A DNA stretch of 37,528 nucleotides from an uncultured Bacilli bacterium (GCA_947630055.1 CANRGA010000009.1:1-37528); one strand, 5' to 3'; counted from the stretch's first letter, positions 13,694 through 23,049 are shown. The notes: generated from the sequence alone by a model not told the origin. Made by a program: numbers and translations.

Positions 13694-16600
13694 CTAGTTA
13701 TCTTTAATAGCAAGTAGTAATTTAACTAAATAATATATATAATGCTCTTCTAAATTTTTATAGAATAAAGTAATAATTATATTATTATGTAAATATTTAA
13801 TATTAAATTTAGAAGAAATACTCATTGTTTCAAATAATAATTTATCACCTTTAATTGTGCTTGATAAATCTTGCGGTAAAGTAATTTCTACAAACCGATC
13901 AGTTTTATTTACTTTGGTAATGTTAAGCATCTTACAAAGATTAGTAAACCATTCTTCATACATATATATTTCCATATCATGATCAATTTTACCAAAACGA
14001 TCTTCTAATTCTTCTTTTACTTCTTTTAGTTTTTCTAGTGAATCTATTTCATTTATCTTTTGATGAATTTCAATTTTGATATCTTCATCTGATACATAAT
14101 CATCTTTAATATGCGTAGATACTTCGATAAGATTTTTATTATCATCTTCATCTTCTTCGACATATTCACCTTTAGCGCGTTTTAATTCATCTTCAATTAA
14201 TTTCATATATAATGAAATTCCTACTGAATCAATAAATCCAGCTTGATCACTACCAAAGATGTCACCAGCTCCACGAATAGCAAGATCACGCATCGCAATT
14301 TTATAGCCACTGCCAAGAGAAGTAAATTCTTTAATTGCTTGTAATCTTTTTACTGCTATTTCATTTAACATTTTCTTTTTGTTATACAAAAGATAGGCAT
14401 AGGCAACTTTATCACTACGACCAACTCGCCCTCTTATTTGGTATAGTTGGGATAATCCAAAATTATCAGCATCATACACAATTAGAGTATTAGCATTGGC
14501 AATATCAATACCATTTTCAATAATTGTTGTACAAATTAAGATATCATATTTATAATTAACAAAATCATCCATGATATTTTCTAGTTCTTGTTTAGTCATT
14601 CTACCATGGGCAAAAGTAATTCGGGCCTCTGGTACTAAAGTTGATATTTTTTGGACTAATTCATCTAATTTTTCAATTCTATTATATAAAATAAATACTT
14701 GACCTTTTCTTGCTAGTTCCTTATATATGGCATCTTTAACTAATAAATCTTGTTCTTCAATGACATAAGTTTGCACTGGATATCTATTAACTGGTGGTGT
14801 ATCAATAATTGATAAATCCCTGAGCCCTGATAAAGCCATTTTTAATGTTCTTGGAATTGGAGTTGCTGACAATGTTAAAACATTAACATCATTTTTAAAT
14901 TCTTTAATCTTTTCTTTATGTTTTACCCCAAATCTTTGCTCTTCATCAACAATAAGTAAACCCAATTTACTTGGTTTAATATCATCACTTAAAATACGAT
15001 GCGTACCTACTAAAATATCAATTGTACCTTTTTCAGTTTCTTCGATTATATATTTAGTTTCCTTTAGTGTCGTAAATCTATTTAAAAGTCTAATTTCTAC
15101 GGGAATATCTTTAAATCTTTCTTTTATTACTCCATATTGTTGTTTAGCAAGAATGGTAGTTGGACATAAATACATAACTTGCTTGTTATTAATTACTGTT
15201 TTAAATATTGCTCGCATAGCAACTTCAGTTTTACCAAATCCAACATCACCACAAAGAAGTCTATCCATAGGTCGCTCTTTTTTTAAATCAGCATCAATTT
15301 CAGCAATAGCTTTACTTTGATCTTTAGTTTCTTCATAAGCAAAAGAACTAGCAAACAATGCTTCTTCCGAATAATCTTTGTAAGCATCACCTTTTACTTT
15401 AGCTCTTTCAGCATATAATTTTAATAATTCTTTTGATATATCTTTAGCTTTTGCTTTAATATAAGACTTAGTTTTAGCCCAACTTGTTGAATTTAATTTA
15501 TTTAATTTAGGTTTTAAACCATCTTTATCACTATATTTATAAATTGAATTGATTTTTTCCACTGGAATATATATTTTATCATTACCATCATAAAGTAATT
15601 GGATATAATCTTTTTGCATACCATCTTTAGTTAAAGTAACTAAGCCATTATAAATACCAATACCATGATTAATATGAACAACATAGTCTCCCTTTTCTAA
15701 ATCATTATAACTTTTTATTTTTTTACCAATATGTAAGTTATTTTTATATTTAGCTTCCATTTGAACTGTTCTACCTATATCATTTTCTGATATACAAACA
15801 ATATTATTAAAAATAAAACCTTTAGTTATTTTTTGTTTAATTATATTGGCACTTGGAATTAACTTCTTAATTGTTTTAATTTCTTTTTCATTTGATAGAT
15901 AAAAATAAATATCTTTTCCCTCTTTTTGCCATTTAAAATAAGCATCTTTTAAATATTCAAAATTCTCATTAAAAGAAGGTATTTCTTTAGCAGAATTATC
16001 AGTTGGGTTATTAATAGTATCAATAAATAATTCATAACTAGGATTTATTTCTTTTAATTCAAACATATACTTACTATGCTCATTTTTCTCTTCTTGATAT
16101 TCAACAATTTCATCACATAGTTTTTCGTAAGCTACATCAATTTGGGCTTTATTTAAATAAATAACAATGCCATCATCAGTATAGTCATATAATGAACTAT
16201 TATCTTGCGTTTTAATTTCTTGGAATGGTTTAATACTAATACTGTCTATATCATTAATTTTTCTTTGGGTATTTTCATCAAAATATCGAATAGATTCAAT
16301 GGTATTGCCAAAAAATTCTATTCTAACTGGATGTTCTTCATTAACAACATATATATCAATGATAAATCCACGGACAGAAAATTCACCTGAGGTAGTAACT
16401 AATGATTCTCTTTGATAACCAAAAGATGTTAAAGTATCAATTAATTCATCTCTTTTAATATCCATATCTTTTTTGATAACTAAAGTACTTTGTGCATCTT
16501 TATTTGGTAAAAATTTTAAATACCCCATTAAGTTAGTAACAATAATACATTTTTGTTTCTCTAGTTTTTCTAAAACATTCAACCTACCTAAACTAAATTC

Positions 16601-16840
16601 AGGTGACATTGCTACTACCTTGGATGTTATAAAATCATCCATTGGAAATAATTCACAGTTATCATTATGATTTTTGATTATGTTATATAATTTGTTACTT
16701 TCATATAAATTAGATGTTACTAAAATTATATTTTTGCTCTTATTTTTAAATAATTCATCAACGTAAAAAGCGATTAACTCATTTGTTAACCCATATGTAA
16801 TATTTTCCTTTGTGAAGTTAAAGTAATTGCTTAAATTCAT
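13694..16840 (-). CDS. mfd: Transcription-repair coupling factor Mfd
   Basis: Mfd is a DNA translocase that removes stalled RNA polymerase and recruits UvrA to lesions. The 1048-residue protein has the UvrB-homology N-terminal region, the RNA-polymerase-interacting CarD-like domain (KGDYVVHINHGIGIYNG), then RecG-like helicase motifs: Walker A LLCGDVGFGKTEVAM, DEEQ box LLIVDEEQRFGVKHK, TLSATPIPRTLKMALSG and the motif VI region QIRGRVGRSDKVAYAYLL, and a C-terminal TRCF domain. It is somewhat shorter than B. subtilis Mfd (about 1177). AGGTGAAAT precedes the ATG. It lies eight bases after pth, the conserved pth-mfd arrangement. Confidence 0.98.
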   Translation of the reverse strand: MNLSNYFNFTKENITYGLTNELIAFYVDELFKNKSKNIILVTSNLYESNKLYNIIKNHNDNCELFPMDDFITSKVVAMSPEFSLGRLNVLEKLEKQKCIIVTNLMGYLKFLPNKDAQSTLVIKKDMDIKRDELIDTLTSFGYQRESLVTTSGEFSVRGFIIDIYVVNEEHPVRIEFFGNTIESIRYFDENTQRKINDIDSISIKPFQEIKTQDNSSLYDYTDDGIVIYLNKAQIDVAYEKLCDEIVEYQEEKNEHSKYMFELKEINPSYELFIDTINNPTDNSAKEIPSFNENFEYLKDAYFKWQKEGKDIYFYLSNEKEIKTIKKLIPSANIIKQKITKGFIFNNIVCISENDIGRTVQMEAKYKNNLHIGKKIKSYNDLEKGDYVVHINHGIGIYNGLVTLTKDGMQKDYIQLLYDGNDKIYIPVEKINSIYKYSDKDGLKPKLNKLNSTSWAKTKSYIKAKAKDISKELLKLYAERAKVKGDAYKDYSEEALFASSFAYEETKDQSKAIAEIDADLKKERPMDRLLCGDVGFGKTEVAMRAIFKTVINNKQVMYLCPTTILAKQQYGVIKERFKDIPVEIRLLNRFTTLKETKYIIEETEKGTIDILVGTHRILSDDIKPSKLGLLIVDEEQRFGVKHKEKIKEFKNDVNVLTLSATPIPRTLKMALSGLRDLSIIDTPPVNRYPVQTYVIEEQDLLVKDAIYKELARKGQVFILYNRIEKLDELVQKISTLVPEARITFAHGRMTKQELENIMDDFVNYKYDILICTTIIENGIDIANANTLIVYDADNFGLSQLYQIRGRVGRSDKVAYAYLLYNKKKMLNEIAVKRLQAIKEFTSLGSGYKIAMRDLAIRGAGDIFGSDQAGFIDSVGISLYMKLIEDELKRAKGEYVEEDEDDNKNLIEVSTHIKDDYVSDEDIKIEIHQKINEIDSLEKLKEVKEELEDRFGKIDHDMEIYMYEEWFTNLCKMLNITKVNKTDRFVEITLPQDLSSTIKGDKLLFETMSISSKFNIKYLHNNIIITLFYKNLEEHYIYYLVKLLLAIKDN

Positions 16841-16847
16841 ATTTCAC

Positions 16848-17399
16848 CTATTTTTTATTATAATTTTCTATAACTTTATCTATACCTGATTTAATAAATT
16901 CATCAATTATTTCATTAAAGATATCATAATTTTTTGTGATTTCATTTAATTCACTTTTAGGAATTTTGGCAAGAACATATTTATCAGTTGACATCAATTT
17001 ATTATGACCAATACCTACTTTTAATCTGCCAAATTCTTCACTATTTAATTCAGAGATTATTGATTTAATACCATTATGACCACCAGATGAACTATTTTTC
17101 TTAATTCTAAAAGTTCCTACTGGTAAATCTAAATCGTCATGAATAATTAAAATATCAGCCATATCTATTTTATAAAAATTTACTACTTTACTAACAGCAA
17201 GACCCGATAAATTCATATAAGTTAATGGTTTAATAAATATGACTTGTTCACCATTTATATCAGTACTGTAGAAATATGATTCCATTTTTGTTTTCCAGTC
17301 AACTTTACCTAAAAAATTATCAATAACGGAAAATCCCACATTATGTCTAGTATTTTTATATTCACGTCCGGGATTACCTAAGCCCACAACTAATTTCAT
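16848..17399 (-). CDS. pth: Peptidyl-tRNA hydrolase
   Basis: Pth releases tRNA from peptidyl-tRNA that has dropped off ribosomes. The 183-residue length is usual. Motifs are VVGLGNPGREYKNTRHNVG, with the catalytic His at residue 19, IKPLTYMNLSG, ILIIHDDLDLPVG and SSGGHNGIKSI. The ATG overlaps the TGA stop of trmN6 (ATGA), so translation is coupled; the ribosome site GAGGAG lies in the end of trmN6. The fin gene that separates pth from mfd in B. subtilis is absent. Confidence 0.97.
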   Translation of the reverse strand: MKLVVGLGNPGREYKNTRHNVGFSVIDNFLGKVDWKTKMESYFYSTDINGEQVIFIKPLTYMNLSGLAVSKVVNFYKIDMADILIIHDDLDLPVGTFRIKKNSSSGGHNGIKSIISELNSEEFGRLKVGIGHNKLMSTDKYVLAKIPKSELNEITKNYDIFNEIIDEFIKSGIDKVIENYNKK

Positions 17400-18115
17400 A
17401 ACTCCTCCTTAAACAGATTTTGATAGGTAGTTAAATTTTGAATGCATACTGGATTATTTATTTTTACTCCTAAAGATGAATCTTTAACTGCTCTTATTAA
17501 AACCAAATATGGACTACTATTTTCTTTAGTTTTAATAAGTTCAATATTTTTAACATTTAATTTGTATTTACTACCTAATATTATAATTTCATCTAGTCTA
17601 TTAATTCGATGTACTAAATAAAATTCTCCCTTAGTATTTAAATGATCACTGGCTATTTTAAAAATATCTTCTAAAGTAACTTTTAACTCGTGTCTTGCAA
17701 TAGCTAGTTTCTCTGTTTCATTTAAATACCCGTTATTTTTAACTTTAAAATATGGGGGATTACAAGTAATTATATCATATTTTTTATAATTTACGTAATT
17801 ATTAATTTCTTTAACATCAGCATTATAAACAGTTATTTGTTCTTGTTTTTGATTATATTTAATACTTTTAATAGCAAGATTAAAAATATCCTTTTGAATT
17901 TCAAAAGCATCAATTAAAGCATTTGTTTTAGTAGATAATATTAATGGTATAGAAGCATTTCCTGTACATAAATCTAAAATACTATTTGTTTTACCAGTTA
18001 TTTTAACATATTCAGCAAGTAAAATAGAATCTAGGGAAAACTTAAACCCATCATTGTATTGATAAATTTTTAAATTATCATAATCAAATAAATCATTTAA
18101 AACTACGTTTTTCAT
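17396..18115 (-). CDS. trmN6: tRNA1(Val) adenine-N6 methyltransferase-like (YabB/TrmN6)
   Basis: A 239-residue class I SAM-dependent methyltransferase. The SAM-binding motif is ILDLCTGNASIPLIL and the catalytic motif is ITCNPPYFK, typical of N6-adenine methyltransferases. The family (E. coli YfiC/TrmN6, B. subtilis YabB) modifies A37 of tRNA-Val, so that activity is inferred by homology. It overlaps ricT by 23 bases at the start and pth by four at the end. It ends in TGA, showing that UGA is a stop in this genome. Confidence 0.9.
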   Translation of the reverse strand: MKNVVLNDLFDYDNLKIYQYNDGFKFSLDSILLAEYVKITGKTNSILDLCTGNASIPLILSTKTNALIDAFEIQKDIFNLAIKSIKYNQKQEQITVYNADVKEINNYVNYKKYDIITCNPPYFKVKNNGYLNETEKLAIARHELKVTLEDIFKIASDHLNTKGEFYLVHRINRLDEIIILGSKYKLNVKNIELIKTKENSSPYLVLIRAVKDSSLGVKINNPVCIQNLTTYQNLFKEEL

Positions 18116-18881
18116 TTTTATTAAAATCTATTTCTTCTTTATTACTGCCTACTAAAACTTTGCATTTACGATTTAAAATATCAACACTTACGACATTACC
18201 TTTACCACTTGGTGTATTTATTTCATCACCAACTAAAGGTAAGCCTTTACTACATTCTAAATAATTTTCATCTTCATATTGCAAACAGCATAAAAGTCTA
18301 CCACAAACACCATTAATTTTAGAAGGATTTAAAGCTAAGTTTTGATTTTTAGCCATGTTCATGGAAATAGCATCAATATGATTTAAAAATCTTGCACAAC
18401 AAAGTCTCTCACCACAAACACCAACACCATCAACTTCTTTCGCTTTGTCACGAGCACCAATTTGACGAAGTTCAATTCTGGTATGATAGATTCCAGCTAG
18501 TTTTCTGGCAAGTTCACGAAAGTCTACTCGCTCATCAGATGTAAAAGTAAATAATAATTGCGAACGATCAAAGTTAAAATCAGCATTAATAATATTCATA
18601 TTTAACTCTAATTTTTTTACTAAATCCCTACATTTTTCTAAAGCTTCGCTACTTTCTTTAAGTAAATCCTGATAAATTTTTTCATCATCCTTAGTGGCAA
18701 TTCTTATAATATTTTTATATTTATCTTCATTTGGTGTTTCATTAACTAAATTGTTAATTTTACCATATTGTTCACCTTTTTCGGTTTCAACAATAACATA
18801 ATCATTTACTTTTAAATTATCTTCACCATTGAAATAATAACTTTTACCATTATTTTTAAATATAACACTATAAAGTTTCAT
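18093..18881 (-). CDS. ricT: PSP1-domain protein RicT (YaaT)
   Basis: RicT (YaaT) with RicA and RicF forms an Fe-S-containing complex that modulates mRNA processing by RNase Y and promotes sporulation and competence in B. subtilis. The 262-residue protein has the PSP1 core and the conserved cysteine motifs CGERLCCARFL and CGRLLCCLQYE, preceded by ELRQIGARDKAKEVDG. Its start overlaps holB by 14 bases, with GGAAGG as ribosome site within holB. The holB-yaaT order matches B. subtilis; the yabA gene that follows there is missing. Confidence 0.95.
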   Translation of the reverse strand: MKLYSVIFKNNGKSYYFNGEDNLKVNDYVIVETEKGEQYGKINNLVNETPNEDKYKNIIRIATKDDEKIYQDLLKESSEALEKCRDLVKKLELNMNIINADFNFDRSQLLFTFTSDERVDFRELARKLAGIYHTRIELRQIGARDKAKEVDGVGVCGERLCCARFLNHIDAISMNMAKNQNLALNPSKINGVCGRLLCCLQYEDENYLECSKGLPLVGDEINTPSGKGNVVSVDILNRKCKVLVGSNKEEIDFNKNEKRSFK

Positions 18882-19737
18882 TATTGATACCTTCCATTTC
18901 TAATACCATTTTATCTAGTAACAAATTAACATTAACATTATATTGCATTTCAGTTAAAAGATTTATTAGTAGATTTACTTTCTTTTTTAAATTTTCAATT
19001 GATAAATTATTTAAAAAATTAAATCTTTCTTCTTTAATTATATCACTATTAAAACGACTATTTAATTCTTTTTGATAAATAGATAAACATAATTGTAAAT
19101 TTTTCTTGATATCATCTTTCTCTAAATCTCGCAAAATTTCGTTGTTTAAAATTGATTCTTTTGCATTATTTTCGACATTTTTTAGATATTTTTCTAATAA
19201 ATCTAAATGTTCTTGATACTCACTTTCTGATAAATTATATTCTTCATTTACTGTATTTTCAAAATCACATTCTATTATTTGACAACGACTCTTAATAGTT
19301 AGCATTACATTATCTTTATTATTTGTTATAAAGAATCCAATGACATTACCTTCTGGTTCTTCTAAAAATTTAAGCATTGTGTTAGCTGATTCTTTATTCA
19401 TTTTTTCCGCATTTTCAATGATATAAATTGAATCTTTAGTATATTGTGAATCACGAGAAAATAAGTGTTTCAATTCTAAAATTTGTTCTTTTTTAATAAA
19501 AGATCCATCAGGGACAATTACTTTTAAACTAGGTAAATTATTTAAATCAATTAAATGACATAAAGAGCATTTATTACATTTATCACTGTACTCTTGAACG
19601 CAAAAAATGTTCTTTATAACATTTATAAGAACTTCATGACATTTTTGCACATTATTTGTTGAAATTAAATAAGCATGAGCTAATTTTTTTTCATGATAAT
19701 AGGCAATTAGATTTTCTAACTCACTACTTACAAGCAT
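18868..19737 (-). CDS. holB: DNA polymerase III delta-prime subunit
   Basis: HolB is the clamp-loader delta-prime subunit, which works with DnaX and delta to load the beta clamp. The AAA+ fold is visible: AYLISTNNVQKC in place of Walker A, zinc-binding cysteines (CVQEYSDKCNKCSLC), the IYIIENAEKMNKESANTMLK Walker B-like block, FLEEPEGNVIGFFITNN and the sensor TIKSRCQII. The ATG at 19737 is chosen over one 33 bases upstream because AGGAGG stands just before it and the upstream residues overlap bofA. At about 289 residues it is slightly short for the family. Confidence 0.93.
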   Translation of the reverse strand: MLVSSELENLIAYYHEKKLAHAYLISTNNVQKCHEVLINVIKNIFCVQEYSDKCNKCSLCHLIDLNNLPSLKVIVPDGSFIKKEQILELKHLFSRDSQYTKDSIYIIENAEKMNKESANTMLKFLEEPEGNVIGFFITNNKDNVMLTIKSRCQIIECDFENTVNEEYNLSESEYQEHLDLLEKYLKNVENNAKESILNNEILRDLEKDDIKKNLQLCLSIYQKELNSRFNSDIIKEERFNFLNNLSIENLKKKVNLLINLLTEMQYNVNVNLLLDKMVLEMEGINNETL

Positions 19738-19744
19738 AAACCTC

Positions 19745-19930
19745 CTAATTAATAATATAGAGGATCGCAAATAATGACATTAAACCAGGTACTCCTAAAA
19801 AAGAAGTAATACCAATTGTAAGAATATTTATAGGTAAATATACACCAACATTTTTAAGCATAACGTCAATGCCATAAATAATACCAAAAGCAAAAATTAT
19901 TCTTTTTAAGACAGTACCTAATTTATTCAT
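19745..19930 (-). CDS. bofA: Pro-sigma-K processing inhibitor BofA
   Basis: BofA is a small mother-cell membrane protein that, with SpoIVFA, restrains the SpoIVFB protease that activates sigma-K. The 61-residue product has two hydrophobic segments and the family C-terminal signature LPINILTIGITSFLGVPGL. It lies between recR and holB; recR-yaaL-bofA is the B. subtilis order, with yaaL missing here. The ATG at 19930 is preferred to a GTG four codons upstream because GGGTGAT precedes it. A Noc-type palindrome lies 25 bases upstream. Confidence 0.9.
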   Translation of the reverse strand: MNKLGTVLKRIIFAFGIIYGIDVMLKNVGVYLPINILTIGITSFLGVPGLMSLFAILYIIN

Positions 19931-19954
19931 CAAAAATATCACCCACTAAATTAT

Positions 19955-19968
19955 ATTTCCCGGGAAAT
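19955..19968. promoter_or_regulatory. Noc-binding site (recR-bofA)
   Basis: ATTTCCCGGGAAAT, identical to the B. subtilis Noc-binding consensus, within an 18-bp perfect palindrome (19953-19970). It occupies the small gap between recR and bofA. The consensus is established; binding here is inferred. Confidence 0.85.
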
Positions 19969-19971
19969 ATT

Positions 19972-20574
19972 TTATTCTGATATTTTTTTACGATCTTCTA
20001 ATGCTTTATCTAATGTAATGATATCTAAATAGTCTATTTCGGCGCCCATTGGAATACCGTAAGATAATCTTGATATCGTTACATCTTTATCTTCAAATAT
20101 TTTTTTAATATATAAAGTAGTAGTTTCACCTTCAATTGATGATTTTAATGCTAATATTAATTCGGGATTTTTTAAACTATCTACTCTTTTTACCAGCGAT
20201 GATATATTGATATCTTCAGGTCCTACACTATCCATTGGGGAAATAAGACCATTAAGTACATGATATACACCTTTGTAATTACCAACCTTTTCAAAAGAAA
20301 AAACACTTTTATAATCTTCAATTACACAAATTAAATTTTTATCACGATTAGGATTACTGCAAATATCACATATATCATTTTCCGTTAAATTACCACATAT
20401 TTGGCAATTTTTTAATTTAATTTTTGAATCTACAATATTTTTTGCAAATTCTTTGATTTCGTTTTCAGGTAAATCTAAAGTTGCTAAAGCCATTCTTTCA
20501 GCAGATTTATCACCAACACCAGGCATTTTTTTATAAAAATCAATTAATTTTTGTAACAAACTTGGATATATCAT
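19972..20574 (-). CDS. recR: Recombination mediator RecR
   Basis: RecR works with RecO (and RecF) to load RecA onto SSB-coated single-stranded DNA. The 200-residue protein has the helix-hairpin-helix KMPGVGDKSAERMAL, a four-cysteine zinc finger (CQICGNL...CDIC), the Toprim segment ICVIEDYKSV and the C-terminal ISRLSYGIPMGAEIDYLD. It directly follows ybaB, and the dnaX-ybaB-recR order is one of the most conserved in bacteria. Confidence 0.97.
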   Translation of the reverse strand: MIYPSLLQKLIDFYKKMPGVGDKSAERMALATLDLPENEIKEFAKNIVDSKIKLKNCQICGNLTENDICDICSNPNRDKNLICVIEDYKSVFSFEKVGNYKGVYHVLNGLISPMDSVGPEDINISSLVKRVDSLKNPELILALKSSIEGETTTLYIKKIFEDKDVTISRLSYGIPMGAEIDYLDIITLDKALEDRKKISE

Positions 20575-20575
20575 A

Positions 20576-20875
20576 TTACATCAAACCATCCAATGCTCCA
20601 GCATATTGACCTAATTTTTCAGTCATTGCTTTATTAATTTGACTAAAAGCATCCTTTGTTGCAATTTGAATCATATCTTCTAAAACTTCTTTATCATCAT
20701 CAGTAATTGTTCCTTCTTTGATAATTTTTACACTTTTAATTACTTTTCCACCAGTAAATACTACTTCTACCCATTCAGATTTACCAGTAAACTCCATTTT
20801 TTCTAATTCTTCTTTTTTAGCTGTTATATCTCTTTGCATTCTTTGTGCTTGTGCCATTAAATTTTGCATATTCAT
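20576..20875 (-). CDS. ybaB: Nucleoid-associated protein YbaB/EbfC
   Basis: YbaB/EbfC is a small dimeric DNA-binding protein. The 99-residue product has the family N-terminus MNMQNLMAQAQRMQRDITAK followed by VEVVFTGGKVIKSVKI-type core strands (WVEVVFTGGKVIKSVKI) and a C-terminal helix DAFSQINKAMTEKLG. GGGAGGTGAAA is an excellent ribosome site. It sits between dnaX and recR and is probably co-transcribed with both. Confidence 0.96.
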   Translation of the reverse strand: MNMQNLMAQAQRMQRDITAKKEELEKMEFTGKSEWVEVVFTGGKVIKSVKIIKEGTITDDDKEVLEDMIQIATKDAFSQINKAMTEKLGQYAGALDGLM

Positions 20876-20890
20876 AATATTTCACCTCCC

Positions 20891-22477
20891 TTAAATTATC
20901 TCTACTTTACTTTTATCAAATACATCATTGATATCAATATTATCATCTACTTCTTTAACTACTTCATCCATCAACTTATATTGTACTTTATTTTTAATAT
21001 TTACAATATATTTTTCTTTTTCTTTTTGCCATCTACTTTCCGAAATAAATATTAATTTATATTGTTTATTTATCTCAGTTTGAATAGATTCTTCTATTTT
21101 GTTAAGCATATTATTAGCAGTATCAATGTTATGCTCATTTTTACAAGTTAGAATTAGATTAGTATTGGAAGCCGCTACTACAGTACTATCTAACATTATT
21201 GCTTTTATTTTACCTGTTATATTTATTGATGAAGAATAATTAGTTAAATCATTTTTTGCATCTTCCAAATATTTTTTTTGAGCACCAACAAAACAATTAT
21301 TTATTCTTATATCAATTAGTGAATTATCAACTTTAACTTCTTCCTTTTTAAGTGATTCTTTAGATATTATTTCTTTTTGAATTTCTTTTGGCTCATCAAT
21401 TACTATAGATTTTTCTTTTACTTCTTCTTTCACTACATTTTTTTTACTATCATTTGTTTCAAAAAAATCTAATAAGTACATTTCTAATATTGTATAAGCA
21501 TCAACATTTATATTTATTTTTGTTAAACTCTCAGCTAATTTTAAAACTAAGTTTTTATAATCATTATCATTTAATCTCTGAATTTTACCATTTAATTTTA
21601 TGTTTTTTGCTTTTTTACTAGCAATCATAATTATTTTTTTTATAAGTGTTTTATAATCAACCGCTCTCATTCGATAATCATTTATTATTTCTAAACATTT
21701 ATTAAAATCATTATCTTCTACTGTATCTAAAAAGTCATTTATGCTTTTTTGGGAAATTGTTTTTATTTGTTTTTCTATTAATTCTAAAGTTATTTTTTTG
21801 CCATTTTTTGATAATTGATCGAGCAAACTTAAGGAATCACGCATTCCGCCATCAGAAAGTTCTGCTATTTCTTGTAATGCGTCTTCTTCGATATTAATAT
21901 TTTCTTTTTCACATACAGTTTTTAATCTGCTTACAATATCTTCAATTTTAATCTTTTGAAAATCAAATCTTTGACATCTAGACAATATGGTAATAGGAAC
22001 ATTTTCAATATTAGTTGTTGCTAAAATAAAGATAGAATGAGCTGGCGGTTCTTCTAATGTTAAAAGCAAAGCATTAAAAGCACTAGTTGATAACATATGA
22101 ACTTCATCAATTATATATACTTTATATTTACCATTTGTTGGTGTTAGTTTAACATTATCAATTAAAGTTCTTATTTCATCTACTCCATTATTTGAAGCAG
22201 CATCTATTTCAATTATGTCCGGATTTTCTGCAAAATTAAGGCAAAAATCACATTTACCACAAGGATCACCATCTTTTGAATTTAAACAATTAATTGCCTT
22301 AGCAAATACCTTAGCTGTACTAGTTTTACCTGTGCCTCTAGGACCAGAAAATATGTACGCATGAGAAATATTTCCATTTTTAATGGAATTTTTTAATGTC
22401 TTAATAATATAATCTTGACCAACTATATTTTCAAAGTCACTTGGACGATATTTACGATATAAAACCTTATAATTCAT
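20891..22477 (-). CDS. dnaX: DNA polymerase III subunits gamma/tau
   Basis: DnaX is the ATPase of the clamp loader, and its C-terminal part (tau) tethers polymerase and helicase. The 528-residue protein has Walker A SGPRGTGKTSTAKV, a zinc motif (CGKCDFC), Walker B VYIIDEVHML, LTLEEPPAHSIFILATT and the sensor ILSRCQRFDF. A low-complexity charged linker (about 370-390) leads to a divergent tau region. I see no convincing slippery site that would give a separate gamma product. AGGAAAAC precedes the ATG. Confidence 0.97.
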   Translation of the reverse strand: MNYKVLYRKYRPSDFENIVGQDYIIKTLKNSIKNGNISHAYIFSGPRGTGKTSTAKVFAKAINCLNSKDGDPCGKCDFCLNFAENPDIIEIDAASNNGVDEIRTLIDNVKLTPTNGKYKVYIIDEVHMLSTSAFNALLLTLEEPPAHSIFILATTNIENVPITILSRCQRFDFQKIKIEDIVSRLKTVCEKENINIEEDALQEIAELSDGGMRDSLSLLDQLSKNGKKITLELIEKQIKTISQKSINDFLDTVEDNDFNKCLEIINDYRMRAVDYKTLIKKIIMIASKKAKNIKLNGKIQRLNDNDYKNLVLKLAESLTKININVDAYTILEMYLLDFFETNDSKKNVVKEEVKEKSIVIDEPKEIQKEIISKESLKKEEVKVDNSLIDIRINNCFVGAQKKYLEDAKNDLTNYSSSINITGKIKAIMLDSTVVAASNTNLILTCKNEHNIDTANNMLNKIEESIQTEINKQYKLIFISESRWQKEKEKYIVNIKNKVQYKLMDEVVKEVDDNIDINDVFDKSKVEII

Positions 22478-22528
22478 GATGTTTTCCTTTCATCTTTAAT
22501 TATATCAATTTTATACTTATTTTTAAAG

Positions 22529-22951
22529 TTAATCTCTTAATTTTTTAAAAAAATTATCCACTATTTTTTGATAATCTTTTTTTAATTCTTTACAAATATT
22601 TGTTTGTGTTATATTTTCTGCGTTATTTTGACTTTTTTGATCTAATAAATAATATACTTTATCTATTCTGGATTCATTAATTATCATTTGGCACATTTGG
22701 CATGGTGCTAATGTAACATACATTGTGCAGTCATCTAAACGCCAGTCTTTAATTTTTCTTTCAGCTTTTAATATAGCATTTATTTCAGCATGACCTAAAA
22801 CATTATATTTATATTGTCTATTATTATGAGCTTTTGCAATTATTTTATTATTTTTTACTATTATTGCTCCAACCGGTATTTCATTTTTTTTATATGCTTT
22901 AAGTGCCTCAGTATAAGCAATTTGCATATATTTATTTATATCATTTTTCAT
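22529..22951 (-). CDS. tadA: tRNA-specific adenosine deaminase TadA
   Basis: TadA converts the wobble adenosine A34 of tRNA-Arg(ACG) to inosine. The 140-residue zinc deaminase has GHAEINAI (zinc His and catalytic Glu) and PCQMCQMII (zinc cysteines). The ATG at 22951 is chosen because GGAGA stands before it and an upstream ATG would run into the SRP RNA gene. It follows the SRP RNA terminator by a few bases and precedes dnaX, as in B. subtilis, where the RNA gene lies between tadA and dnaX. Confidence 0.95.
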   Translation of the reverse strand: MKNDINKYMQIAYTEALKAYKKNEIPVGAIIVKNNKIIAKAHNNRQYKYNVLGHAEINAILKAERKIKDWRLDDCTMYVTLAPCQMCQMIINESRIDKVYYLLDQKSQNNAENITQTNICKELKKDYQKIVDNFFKKLRD

Positions 22952-22972
22952 TTTGCATTCTCCATTAAAAAA

Positions 22973-23043
22973 GCACACACAAATAGTGATCGATGTGGCT
23001 GCTGTCTTCCAACTCTGACCAATTTACGATATATTTGTTGTGC
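22973..23043 (-). ncRNA. ffs: Signal recognition particle RNA, short 4.5S type
   Basis: The minus strand shows the SRP domain-IV core GGTCAGAGTTGGAAGACAGC followed by AGCC: a GGAA tetraloop on a GUU/GAC stem and the asymmetric loop bound by Ffh. The outer helix is formed by GCACA-ACAAATA at the 5' end and TATTTGT-G-TGTGC at the 3' end, followed directly by T6, which also makes the 3' end a terminator. At about 71 bases it lacks the Alu domain of the roughly 270-base B. subtilis RNA. It is next to tadA-dnaX, the B. subtilis scr neighbourhood. Confidence 0.93.
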
Positions 23044-23049
23044 AAACTA

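Noticed and set aside
17396-17399. A Mollicutes code with UGA as tryptophan
   Set aside because: trmN6, rsmA and rnpA end at TGA with the next gene starting there, and tryptophans are encoded by TGG.
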